DNA of 64,000 nt, taken from the NCBI GenBank assembly GCA_949752795.1, contig OX457062.1, positions 87,471,777 through 87,535,776 of the forward strand, given 5' to 3'. Under the pieces are notes generated by a model. That model did no database searches and was not told the origin of the DNA. It saw only the letters and a list, made by a program, of their open reading frames with translations. Numbering within the stretch: the stretch's first letter is position 1; each line of letters starts with the position of its first letter. The stretch is from Hyperoodon ampullatus. Lineage: Eukaryota; Chordata; Mammalia; Artiodactyla; Ziphiidae. Shown here one piece after another: positions 21,790 to 31,744 of this stretch. A program made the position numbers and the translations under genes.

Positions 21790-22640
21790 CACTTGGATTA
21801 ATTACTTCTCCTTTTTTTTGCTACAGCAATGTTGCAGTGGACCCCTTGTATATTATTATACATTACTCTTTTCGAGTAAGTGTGCACAGTTTCTCTTGGG
21901 CAAATACACATGTGCACACATTCTCATCTTGGATGGCTGTCACAGAGTAAGTAAATTTTGGGGTATTGTCATTGCTCTTCGTGGTGGCTCTACTAATTTA
22001 AACTGTTGTCAAGTATTAAGTGAGAATTCATACTTTCCCACATTCTTGGCCAAATATTGGTATTTTTGCCAGTCTGATAGGTTTGAAAGTGTAGCTCATT
22101 TCTTCAATTTCCCTGATTGTTTGCATAATCGAGCATGTTTTTATACATATTTTGCACATTCAGCTTCTCTTTTCTATTAATGATGCATGAAAATACTTTG
22201 CCCACTTTTTTTCCAAGTTCTTTGATTTTTTTGGCCCTATTGATTTATATTTCTCTTTATAGTTTGGATCTAGAATTATATATGCTGAACATCCCTCTTT
22301 TCAGGGACCTTTCAGTTTTGTTCACATACCTTTCTTCATGAAGTAGAAGCTTTAAGTGCAAAGCGCTCAGATTTCTCAGTCTTTTTCTTCTTCATTTTGA
22401 CTTTGTGTTTCTTGTTTAGTAAATCTTTTACTGTTCTGAAATCTTAAAGATATATACCTACATTTTGTCTCAATAGCTTTACAGTACTTTTTTACATTTA
22501 AATTTTAATTTATTTTATTTATATATGAAGTAAAAATCTATATCAATCAATAATTTATATATAAAATGTATCATATGTATGTTATAACTAGCTCCTCCAA
22601 TGCCATTATTTAAATAGTCCATTCTTTTAGTTCACTAATT
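21790..22640 (-). mobile_element. Old L1 (L1M-type) ORF2 3' region, antisense
   Basis: The reversed L1 order is followed: TTTCTTCAATTTCCCTGATTG, TTTGCCCACTTTTTTTCCAAG, CTATTGATTTATATTTCTCTTTATA, and near the right end CTAGCTCCTCCAATGCCATTATTTAAATAG, matching the L1 phrase for 'ccagcaccatttgttgaaaagac'. Strongly diverged and without an open ORF2 frame. Confidence 0.65.
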
Positions 22641-22699
22641 CTATCTTCATCCATGTCCAACTTAGACTTCATTCCCTTTATTGTTTATTTTAATGACTA

Positions 22700-22922
22700 T
22701 ATTTTTCTTTTCTTTTTTTTTTTCTGTTTTTGCAGTACACGGGCCTCTCACTGTTGTGGCCTCTCCCGTTGCGGACCACAGACTCCAGATGCGCAGGCTC
22801 AGTGGCCATGGCTCACGGGCCCAGCCGCTCCACGGCATGTGGGATCCTCCCAGACTGGGGCACGAACCCACGTTCCCTGCATCGGCAGGCAGACTCCCAA
22901 CCACTGCACCACCAGGGAAGCC
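22700..22922 (-). mobile_element. CHR-2-type SINE, antisense
   Basis: A T-rich tail (22700-22735) is followed by ACACGGGCCTCTCACTGTTG, CGGCATGTGGGATCCTCCCAG and ACCACCAGGGAAGCCC, the reversed cetacean CHR-2 consensus. The reversed pol III B box reads GGCACGAACCC. It lies at the edge of the old L1. No clear target duplication beyond a T-rich stretch is visible. Confidence 0.93.
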
Positions 22923-23845
22923 CTGTTTTTCATTTTTAAGGTTTTGGATTGGTTGGTTTTCACATCACCTATTTTGACCACTCACCTGTTTTGTTCCATA
23001 GTACTATTTTTATTTTATGACACTTTTCTCCCCTTTATCTTTCTTAAGAATCTTAAAGACTTTAATGTCATTATATATGTTTCCATTCGTTTCCTTATTT
23101 TCTGAAGTAAATTTTTATTTGAAATGATTTATTTTGTTGGCTCTCTTTTCTGGGTAATTTTTTTTCTCATGTACTTTCGCATTTTTACTTGCAACCCACC
23201 TTGTGTAGGAGAGGTTTCCCCTCTGTTTCTCTCTCTTTGAACTTATTCCCTTGCCCTGCCCCCCTCATTGCTCCTTGCCCCTACAAGCCCCTTTCCTATT
23301 CTTAGCAGTGCAGAACTAGGTCTTTTATTTGTCTTCCATTCTCCATTGTGACTGGGACAGCAGGAGCCAGGGGCTGATCCAGCAGACCAGCACTTCAGAG
23401 ACACAGCACTGTGCTAAGCTGTGTGCCCAGGCAAAGCAATGCTGCATTGTGTTTTAACCTCCTTTTTCTTACCATTGATCTCTGTGACAAGGAATTTGGG
23501 TTTTGTCCCATCCCGTGCATGGCAAAATCCCACAGGATTTAAACCTATTGCTAAGCATTTTATTTCCTTTCTGATCCACCATGAGGTTAGTCTTAGCTTA
23601 TGAAGCTAGCTTTGCATTTTTTTCATTTAGAATATAATTTTAAAATATTACATATTCAGATGGGAGGGTATGTGCTGACCAGAAATTTGGTATGTTTTAT
23701 TCTTTAAATTTGTTTAACCACTGCCAAACAAACTGTCTGTCATGAAGTAGAAACTATATCTATTAATCAGTCACAGTGAATGAAGGAATGAGTAGAACAA
23801 AACCATCAGATTTCCTTTTGTGATACAGCAGTCTGGAATAGACCA
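22923..23845. other. Unannotated sequence
   Basis: T-rich at the left, where it may continue old L1 sequence. No gene recognised; the 60-codon frame at 23421-23603 has no known relatives. Confidence 0.45.
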
Positions 23846-23965
23846 GAGTAGTGGTCCCTATCCTGTTGTATCAGAATAGATCATTCTGATCTGGAGCTTC
23901 TGATTTTTTTCCTGAGCTTTCCAAAGATAACTCTTATACTCAGTGAAGTTTGGGAAACATGGATC
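23846..23965 (+). mobile_element. Possible MER5-like relic
   Basis: GTGGTCCCTATCCTGTTGTATCAGAATAGATC and the right part AGTGAAGTTTGGGAAACATGG recall MER5 ends ('gtgcatcagaatcacc', 'accacactttgagaaccac'). The middle does not align well by eye. Confidence 0.3.
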
Positions 23966-24189
23966 TAGAGGAATGTGCTCTGAGTGAAGGAGTCACAAAA
24001 CATGGTATTCAGTTCCAAATCTTTTTCTTAAAATCCATCTAAATTTGATTAAGATAAGACTTCTGGGCTTTGATTCTCCCAAATGTAAAATTAAAAGGTG
24101 ATATTGAACAGTTCCTAAGAAACCTTTACATTTTTAATATATGTCATTCTAGTATTAGAAAACCAAATTATTTCTGTAATTTTGGCATC

Positions 24190-24800
24190 TGCAGTTTTTT
24201 ATACTTTTCACTGTAGTTATTGTGGCATCTGTATTGTGATATCATATTGTCATCTAATTAGTCCTCACCGATGATTAATGAAGTTGAATATGTTTTTGAC
24301 ATGATTATTGATGGTGTCTTCTTTCATGAAATGTCTATTCAAGTCTGTCCATTTTTCTATTGGGTAATTTGTCTTTTTCTTATCAATTTGTTAGAGTTCT
24401 TTATATATTCTAGATATAAATCCTTTAAAAAATACATTTATTATAAATACTTTCTCCCACTCTGTGGGTTACATTTTCCCTTAGTTGTGTCTTAAATTTT
24501 AATTTCAGAATTTCTTCATTTTTAATTAATTTCAGAATATAAAATGTAATTTCAGAATGTAAAAGGTTCTCAGTGACTGTACAATACAACATTTTTCCTT
24601 TTACATCTGGGACAATCAAAGCCCAGAATGGCCTTAGGTCAATTAATCTTAACTTCAGATTTTCTTAATTTTTTTTTTTGGTTCAGTTTATCATTCTTAC
24701 CTTTAAGTTTAGCACTTTTGTCTCCTGTTTAACAAATACTTGACTATTCTAAAGTTATGAAAATGTTTTTCTAAATTGCCTTACCATTAACATTTAGACT
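24190..24800 (-). mobile_element. Old L1 (L1M-type), antisense
   Basis: ATGTCTATTCAAGTCTGTCCA, TTTTTCTATTGGGTAATTTGTC, TTAGAGTTCTTTATATATTCTAG and TTTCTCCCACTCTGTGGGTTAC form the familiar reversed L1 ORF2 order. After an unassigned stretch at 24500-24650 it resumes with TTCAGTTTATCATTCTTACC and TCTCCTGTTTAACAAATACTTG. Highly diverged. Confidence 0.75.
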
Positions 24801-24834
24801 TACAATCTGCAGTTCATACAGCATTGAGTTTTTG

Positions 24835-24886
24835 TTGGTTGGTTGGTTGGTAAGGTATGAAGTAGGACTCTCTCTCTCTCTCTCTT
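24835..24886. repeat. Short (GGTT)n and (CT)n runs
   Basis: GTTGGTTGGTTGGTTGG at 24835-24851, then CTCTCTCTCTCTCTCT at 24868-24886. Confidence 0.9.
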
Positions 24887-24964
24887 TACCTATATCTACA
24901 TTATCTATAACTATATCATCTATGTCCACATATTTGGAGATATATTGCTGTATGTATGTATGTA

Positions 24965-25167
24965 TAGTTGATCCTTGAACAGCATGGGTTTGAACTGCCT
25001 GGATTAACCAATACGTGAAATTTTTTTCAACAAATGCATACTACAGCACTACACAATCTGCAGTTGGTAGAATATATGGGTGCAGAACCAGGGATCTGTA
25101 TCTACCTATATTAAAGTTGCACTGGGGGTCGACGCCCCTAATTTCTGCTTTGTTTAAGCGTCAGCTG
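24965..25167 (+). mobile_element. Tigger2/MER8-like DNA transposon remnant, second copy
   Basis: Starts TAGTTGATCCTTGAACAGCA and continues GGGTTTGAACTGCCTGGATT. Near the right end it has GGGGGTCGACGCCCCTAATT. Same family as the copy at 330-578 and in the same orientation; the right terminal repeat is worn. No transposase. Confidence 0.75.
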
Positions 25168-25179
25168 TATATATGTATA

Positions 25180-25223
<44 letters not shown>

Positions 25224-25290
25224 TATACATATATACATATACATATCTATTTACACATGTATACACACATCCATATATACACACATATTT
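25168..25290. repeat. Compound (TA/TG/CA)n microsatellite
   Basis: Blocks of GTGTGTGT, TATATATA and CACACACA in succession. Overlapping 85- and 103-codon Tyr/Ile/His-rich frames here are repeat artefacts. Confidence 0.95.
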
Positions 25291-25735
25291 GCCAGAATCA
25301 TTTTTGTTACACATTCTGTAGTCTAAATTTAGTAATCACTCACTGCCTCATATCTCCCACAAATTTGATCAGTGTGCCATTAATGTTAATACAAAACACT
25401 AATGCAGTTAATTTAAAATCAAATCAGTAAGACATATATTCCAGAAGTCCTCTGCTAAAATGCAAATTCATTTGGAGAGGTAGCACACTGAAATTGTGTA
25501 AGACATCTTAACGCTAGTGGTGATACATAGATCAGAAAACAAGGTGCTTTTAACAGCTCTATGAGAGTTTAATGAGAAATAGTTCTGAAAAAAGGTGTAG
25601 TCATGAGGATTATCCAGCTTTGAAGCATTGCTGGAAAGGCAGGTCTGGGCAGGATGCAGCAGTGCTGTGTGTGACTCTAGTAAGTTAGAACCAGAGTGAT
25701 AGAGAGCCCTGAGATGGGAGATAGAAAGGCAGCAA
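25291..25735. other. Unannotated unique sequence
   Basis: Nothing recognised. Confidence 0.5.
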
Positions 25736-25798
25736 AAAAAATATATCTATATCTATATCTATATCTATCTATCTATCTATCTATCTATATACATATCT
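25736..25798. repeat. (ATCT)n microsatellite
   Basis: ATATCT hexamers pass into ATCT tetramers. Confidence 0.95.
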
Positions 25799-27254
25799 TG
25801 TCTTTAAAATTGTATTCAGGGCTGACTAAGAGTAACTCATTGTGATGATTTTTTTTCACAAACGCTCTAGCAGGGGACACTGAATGTTGCCATCTCACTT
25901 TGTCTCAACTTGTCAAGCCAGTCGCTACATGTCACCTGGTCTTTCCTGGGCTCCATTTCTCCTCTTGCATGAAAGGAGTTGGGTGAATAGTTATCTTGTC
26001 ACACTTTATACTGGAACCAACTGGAGTTGTAGGGCTGTAAGACCCACCAAATGAGATTCCATTTCCAGGCGTAAATGATCTTCACTGCATCTCAGAAGAC
26101 GACTTTGTTCAGCCACTTTAACTACCATACATGTTTGTGTGTGTGCTTGGCATTTAAGGATGCTCTCTGGGAATGGCATCCATGATAGCAGAATGACTCA
26201 GCAGCTGCTGAGTTGACAACCTATATGGGGACAGAGAAGATGTCTCAGACAAGGAGGAGAGAAGGGGAGTAGAGGCTGTTTTGATCCCTGGCTTTCCACA
26301 GTGAGTTAGTTTTACACTTACTCATGTGAGGGGTGTTTGGCCTGTTTCTTGACTAAGTATATGTTCACAGTATATATACATATATTAACACTGATCATTT
26401 TGGTTTTACTGGAAAATATCTTCTAGAGTAAATTGCATTAGGATAATTTAATTCCTTCATTAATTTGCTAGAATAATTTAATTCCTTCATTAATTTGCTA
26501 TTCAGAACTAAACCACTTCAAATTCTAAAAAATACTATCTTACTTTACTGAAATTATTTTCATCTGGATAAATTCTTTTTAGCATAAATTTACAAAGAAG
26601 ATCTAATTTTTGTTTTAATCAAATTTTTCTTACATGCAATTGTGAGCTGGCTTTTGTGGCCATGATTTCTACAAAGTCCAAATCTCCCATGTAGAAATTT
26701 CAGATCCAAATTTGTAAAGATATTTTTATTTTTCAACACTGTATGTTGTATCCTGGAGTAGAAATACTCTGAATTCCACTTGCAGCTAAGGGCTTACTTG
26801 AGCACAAGAGAGGTTAAATCTCCTGACTTAGGGTTTCTTTGTGGTTATTTAAAGGAAATCAGAGATGAGCATCTCCTGAGCTCAGGAGATTGGTTTTTCA
26901 GGGAAACATCCAGAGTCAGATTCCTGTACTGAATAGGCTTTGCTTGGCTTCCCATGACCTGCTGATATCTGAAGAATTTTTAAATACTAAGAGAATGACT
27001 TTTGTTTATAATAAAAAAGAATGCAGGATTTGAGGGGTTTATTACTACGGACCAAATAATAAGCCTCTGAATTCTTCATTTTGGATAAAGTTTTCTCTCC
27101 CTAGAAATGCTCAGCACTGTTGTTTCTTCTGGACCACATACTTTTTCAACAAGCTTTGGGAGTAGAGAAACAAGACCTCTTTCCATATCCACCTGCTTGA
27201 AAGATGGAAGCCAGGTAGCAGATCCTGCATCTATACAGATTGTGGAAATGACAC
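25799..27254. other. Unannotated unique sequence with one local duplication
   Basis: No gene or old repeat recognised. The 30-bp tandem duplication at 26441-26500 is listed separately. Confidence 0.5.
26441..26500. repeat. 30-bp tandem duplication, two copies
   Basis: Two adjacent 30-bp units (26441-26470 and 26471-26500) are identical apart from the second base (GGATAATTTAATT versus GAATAATTTAATT). Near-identity points to a recent replication-slippage event. Confidence 0.97.
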
Positions 27255-27255
27255 A

Positions 27256-27475
27256 TGATCATTCATTCATTCATGGTTTGAAAAGCACTTCTTGAGCAGC
27301 TGGCATACACAGGAATCTGTTCTTTATGTTGTGAAAAATACAACAAACAAAACAAACAAAAAACAACCGATCATGATACATTGTGTCTCTCCTCAGGGAG
27401 ATAATATGAGAGGGAATTTAAAAAAGATGAATGATGTTCATCTCAAGTCAATGGCACAGTCATTACTGTGTGAAT

Positions 27476-27513
<38 letters not shown>

Positions 27514-28015
27514 TGGTACGCGGGCCTCTCACTGCTGTGGCCTCTCCCGCTGCGGAGCACAGGCTCCGGACGCGCAGGCTCAGCAGCCATGGCTCACGGG
27601 CCCAGCCGCTCCGCGGCATATGGGATCCTCCCAGACCGGGGCATGAACCCGTATCCCCTGCATCGGCAGGCGGACTCTCAACCACTGCGCCACCAGGGAG
27701 GCCCGACTGTGTGAATTCTTATGGGAGGTGCTCAAGAGTACGGAGAAAATCTGAACATCCACGTACAAAGTACACACTTTATTTACTCCGGGTATAAATA
27801 AAGTCACGGAGACCAAGATACTGAGTGTGATAGTCAGCTGGAGGCCACAGCACTCATGTGGAGGAGAGTTGAGCTTTGAGAATTAAGGTGGAAAAGGTAG
27901 ATGGAGATTATACTGTGGAATGCTTTGAATGTAGAGTCAATAATTTCTCTTCTCTAATGAGCAATTGTAGGTTTCAAGGAATTGGGTTCTTCTGTTAACT
28001 GACAAAGTTCTGAGG
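27256..28015 (-). mobile_element. L2-like ancient repeat, antisense, interrupted by a SINE
   Basis: ATTCATTCATTCATGGTTTGAAAAGCAC, GCTGGCATACACAGGAATCTGTTCTTTATG resembles the reversed L2 tail. Beyond the CHR-2 insertion (27480-27705), weakly similar sequence (GGTAGATGGAGATTATACTG..., GAATGCTTTGAATGTAGAGTC) matches the module that also follows the L2-like tails near 40.5, 48.9 and 56.0 kb. The family of that module is uncertain. Confidence 0.45.
27465..27720 (-). mobile_element. CHR-2-type SINE, antisense, with 15-bp target-site duplication
   Basis: The insert proper is about 27480-27705. ACTGTGTGAATTCTT lies at 27465-27479 and exactly again at 27706-27720. A T run of over 30 bases marks the tail, followed by GTACGCGGGCCTCTCACTGC and the reversed CHR-2 body ending CACCAGGGAGGCCCG. 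CpGs are well preserved, in keeping with a young copy. The 71-140-codon frames across it are artefacts of reading the SINE. Confidence 0.97.
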
Positions 28016-28149
28016 ACCAGATATTTTCTACTGTCTTACCCAAAGTGAATCCTCTTTGATTGTATGATGAAAGCAGAATTTATGGTTAACCTGGGGAAAT
28101 GGGCAGGAAACCAGAAATAAGACACCAACGTGACACAATGAGAGATAAT
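28016..28149. other. Unannotated unique sequence
   Basis: Nothing recognised. Confidence 0.5.
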
Positions 28150-28312
28150 AAATTTTATACACATATTAACTGATTAACTTGCATAACGGCTCATAATAAA
28201 CAAGGAAGACATAATAAACATTGTCTGATTTTACAAATGAATACACTGAGGACCACAGGGGTTAAAGGACTTATTAAAGGTTACACACCAGGTAAAATGA
28301 CAAGCTCTTACT
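28150..28312 (-). mobile_element. MIR SINE, antisense
   Basis: TTTTATACACATATTAACTGA, TTTTACAAATGAATACACTGAGGACC and GGTTACACACCAGGTAAAATG match the reversed MIR core. Confidence 0.75.
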
Positions 28313-29730
28313 GACCCCCAAGCTTCTTCATTTTAGTGAGTCTTTAATATAACAAATCCATATGTTCCAAAAAGCCACCAATCAGACATACTCTAAAATT
28401 TTCTATAAACGGAAACACTTATTTGAAAAAGAGAGTGGCACTTATCTTGATCCACAGAAGCAGAGGTGAGTGGGCAGGATTATGGAAGATCCCTTTGCAG
28501 AGACTTAAAAAGTTGGGGAAATATCTGCTGACGGTCTGAATACCACATCTTAAACATTCCTGTACACGTCAGCGTCTTAAAATGAAGAGATGTTATTTGA
28601 AACCTAGTGAAAATGTAGCCACACTCACTCAGTGCTAACTTTCCTCCTTTCTAGTAAGTGAGTAATTTATAAAGGCAACTTATTTCTTTCAAGCCAAGAG
28701 GGGTTGGCTGAACAATCATTATAACACTTCTGTGTTCATAGGATCAAGGCTATACCCTTCCTTATTAGGAAAAGTGGGCTGTCCCACCGTCATTGTGCAT
28801 TGGCATCTGATACTCTGACCAGGATTTATGCAATATAAACTCTTTCCTGGCCTCATGAATGAGGCAAATGACCCCTGGGATTCGCCTCGTGAAAAAAAAA
28901 CTTCTAATCTAGAGACTTTTAGTTTAAGCAGACCTTGAGTTCTCTCTGGAGTCTCAGGAATACCATCCAGAGTTGCTTGGAATTGCTTCTTCCGAGGCTT
29001 CTTGGTTGTAAGATTCTTTTCAATAATTCCTCCTACTCTTCCTCTCACCCCACACTGTGCCCACCATTAGGGACACACAGATGTAACTCAAGGCCCATAT
29101 GCTTTGGTGACAGGCGTGCATCTTGATGCTGAGGCAAGGACAGAATTCTAGTCTCTTGGCAGCAGCTGTGGGCTAAATGTTAGAAATGAAACTACTTAGC
29201 TCCTGAGCGGTGGGTCCCCTGGACCATTAGCGGTGGTTTGTTTTCTGGCTTTCAGTTTTTCTTCACTTTTTATTTTCTTCTTAACCTTTTTTCCCTTCAC
29301 AAAATTATTTTCTTCTCCCACCTCTTCTGATGTTCTGCTCTCTGCACCCTGGTCTATCCCTGGATCAAGTTAACTGCCAAGAAAGGATCTTCTAACTCAT
29401 TTTCTCCTTATTGGAGATTTCAGGGAGTTCAGGGCCAACATAAAAAGATTTCAGACCCTGGGAAGAAAGCATATCTTGTTTTGATTCATCTTTGATTAAC
29501 TTGCTTATTGAATAGCTGAAAACTGGCAGAAAAAAAGCACATTTTCTCTAACAGCTATTTTCAGACACGCCCTGATGTATCTCCTTTCCCCATCTCTCAT
29601 TACAGCTCAGGCATATTTCATAAATCTGCGGTCACTTTCAGGCGTGTCAGAGTCCATTTAAAACTTAAATTTCACATTCAATTTTACTTTTTCCGTCTAT
29701 CCAAATTCAGGCTTAACTTTTGTTTAGAGA

Positions 29731-29732
<2 letters not shown>
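28313..29732. other. Unannotated unique sequence
   Basis: No repeat or gene recognised. A 109-codon minus-strand frame at 28719-29048 (GTAYQC-poor, no known motifs) has no support beyond its length. Confidence 0.45.

Positions 29733-29770
<38 letters not shown>
29733..29770. repeat. (GT)n microsatellite
   Basis: About 17 uninterrupted GT units. Confidence 0.97.
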
Positions 29771-29771
<1 letters not shown>

Positions 29772-29791
29772 AAGGAGAGAGAATTTAATTT

Positions 29792-30021
29792 TCCATGATT
29801 CTTTTTTTTTTTTTTTTTTGGTACGCGGGCCTCTCACTGTTGTGGCCTCTCCCATTGCGAGCACAGGCTCTGGACGCGCAGGCTCAGCGGCCATGGCTCA
29901 CGGGCCCAGCCGCTCCGCGGCATGTGGGACCTTCCTGGACCGGGGCACGAACCCGTGTCCCCTGCATCGGCAGGCGGACTCTCAACCACTGCGCCAGCAG
30001 GGAAGCCCTCCATGATTCTTT
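29792..30021 (-). mobile_element. CHR-2-type SINE, antisense, with 13-bp target-site duplication
   Basis: The insert proper is about 29805-30008. TCCATGATTCTTT lies at 29792-29804 and at 30009-30021. A T run is followed by GTACGCGGGCCTCTCACTGT, and the body ends CGCCAGCAGGGAAGCCC. CpG-rich and little diverged from the copy at 27480. Confidence 0.97.
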
Positions 30022-30042
30022 ACTCCTTCTCTCTGCTACATC

Positions 30043-30218
30043 TTTTTTTTTTTTTAGATAAATTTTTTTTATTAGTTTCTGCTTTATAACAAAGTGAATC
30101 AGTCATACATATACATCTGTTCCCACATCCCTTCCCTCATGCATCTCCCTCCCTCCCACCCTCCCCATCCCACCCCTCCAGGCGGTCACAAAGCACCGAG
30201 CTGATCTCCCTGTGCTCT
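30043..30218 (-). mobile_element. L1 3' untranslated region fragment, antisense
   Basis: A T-rich tail is followed by TTTCTGCTTTATAACAAAGTG, CCCACATCCCTTCCCTCATG and GTCACAAAGCACCGAGCTGA, the reversed 3' untranslated region of the same L1 type as at 613 and 56271. It was truncated very early, with only about 175 bp copied. Confidence 0.9.
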
Positions 30219-30694
30219 AGAGACAGGGAAGGGAACTTTAAGGGAAAGGAGAAAAATGTTATGGACAGGTGTAAAGGCCATCTGGCCACTGCTGGACCTT
30301 CTTCTTCTCTGCAGTAGCAGCCCTCCTGGACACCGTCCTGCCTTAAGAATGATCCAGAAAAGAAGCAGGTGTTGATTTCTATACTGGTCTATACCCACCA
30401 AACCCCAGTGCGTGCACATCACACCTGGAGGAGTTTCCTCAGCTCAACAGCGGTTCTGATATGGTATGCTATCATGTGATACCTGCAGCTCAGCTTCATC
30501 AAGCCAGTGAATAAGTTCTTCGTCTTCTTGGGCCACTTCAACCCTCTCTCTTCAAGCATGGTTAAAGTGGAGGAATAAATCCTTCCTACGGGAAGGAGAG
30601 GGGAAAAGCCAGAACATTTTCTCCCATCCTCTTCCTAGTCTAAAAACTCTTTCTAACCTATGAATTCCTCTTTCTGGCCTTTCACTCCCACCCA
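30219..30694. other. Unannotated unique sequence
   Basis: Nothing recognised; a 78-codon minus-strand frame at 30186-30422 straddles the L1 edge and is not credible. Confidence 0.5.
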
Positions 30695-30811
30695 CCCACG
30701 GCACACTGTGCAGCATGTGGGATCTTATTTCCCCCATCAGGGATTGAACCCATGTCCCCTGCACTGGCAACACGGAGTCCTAACCATTGGACCGCCAGGG
30801 ATTTTTTTTTT
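30695..30811 (-). mobile_element. CHR-1-like SINE, antisense
   Basis: GTGCAGCATGTGGGATCTTA, CATCAGGGATTGAACCCATG and CCATTGGACCGCCAGGGA match the reversed CHR-1 type. The short sequence TGGCCTTTC occurs to the left (about 30676) and right (about 30812) and may be a 9-bp target duplication. Confidence 0.8.
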
Positions 30812-30879
30812 TGGCCTTTCTTTTCTAGAAGCTAGTTGCTTCCATGGAAGCTAACTGGCCGGAGGGGCACAAGACTGAT

Positions 30880-31096
30880 TCTACTATCTTTATTGAGCCC
30901 CAGAAGGCAAATACTGTAACTTTCAGAAATCATCCTTAAATGTAGAGCCCCTTTCACCCATTGTTCCTAAATTTGAGACTGAGGGAAGAGGAAAATCCCA
31001 TTTAACATCCTGTTAATATTCTGTTTAACATTGTTTGTATTCCCAGACCCAACACAGTAGGAGTTTATTAAATGGCTGAATGAATGAATGGTTAAG
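30880..31096 (+). mobile_element. L2 LINE 3' end, sense
   Basis: GAGCCCCAGAAGGCAAATACTGTAAC at the left, and AACACAGTAGGAGTTTATTAAATGGCTGAATGAATGAATGG at the right, follow the L2 3' end ('aagctccatgagggcagggac' to 'ttgttgaatgaatgaa'). Confidence 0.6.
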
Positions 31097-31171
31097 TAAA
31101 TAAAAGAAGGGGAAAAGGAAAGTCATTTTGGTACAGGGGTCTGAATATAATACAGTATTAATAGCAATTCC

Positions 31172-31699
31172 TTTAAGTATCTATTGTTGCATAATAAATT
31201 ACCCCCAAACTTAATAGCTTGAAACAATATTTATTATCTCACAGAGTTTCTGAGAGTCAGGATTCCAGCAGCAGATTACGTAGGTAGTTCTGGCTCAGTG
31301 TCTCTCACAAGATTACAGTGAAGATGTTGGCCAGGGCTGCAGGTATCTGAAAGCCTGACTGGGCTGTGGGATCTCTGTCCAAGATGGTACCCTCACCCGC
31401 TGTTGGCAAGGGTCTCCTTTAGTTCTTCACCACATGGGTCTCTCCATAGAGCTGCTCACAGCATGGCAGCTGGCTTTCTTCAGAGCCATAACCAGAGAGA
31501 GAGGGTTGGGGGAACAGAATCAGAAGCCATAGTGTCTTCTAGAACCTACTGTTGGAAGAGATGTAATTGTCAATTCTGGCATTTTCTATCAGTCACACAG
31601 ACCGACCGACTCTGGTATAATGTGTGGGGAGAGAGCACAAGGGTGTGAATAACAGGAAGCAGGGCCCACTGAGGTTCATCTTGGAGGCCAGCTACCACA
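31172..31699 (-). mobile_element. MaLR-type LTR (MLT1-like), antisense
   Basis: CTATTGTTGCATAATAAATTACCCCC, AAGATGTTGGCCAGGGCTGC, ACCACATGGGTCTCTCCATAG and AGCATGGCAGCTGGCTTTC occur in the order of a reversed MLT1-like LTR. On the minus strand it starts TGTGGTAGCTGGCCTCC. Solitary, with no internal retroviral genes. Confidence 0.75.
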
Positions 31700-31744
31700 A
31701 CAGTCTGTTCATATGCCTTAACTCTTTGAAGGCTCATACATTCA

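Noticed and set aside
22653..23105. 150-codon frame across a CHR-2 SINE
   Set aside because: The middle is the SINE read in reverse; similar frames appear over the copies at 27.5 and 29.8 kb, which explains the apparent 'protein family'.
25015..25430. 85-103-codon Tyr/Ile/His-rich frames
   Set aside because: Composed largely of the TA/CA microsatellite next to the Tigger2-like element.
27292..27714. 140-codon frame resembling the one at 22.7 kb
   Set aside because: Same cause: shared SINE sequence, including a poly-Phe stretch from the T tail.
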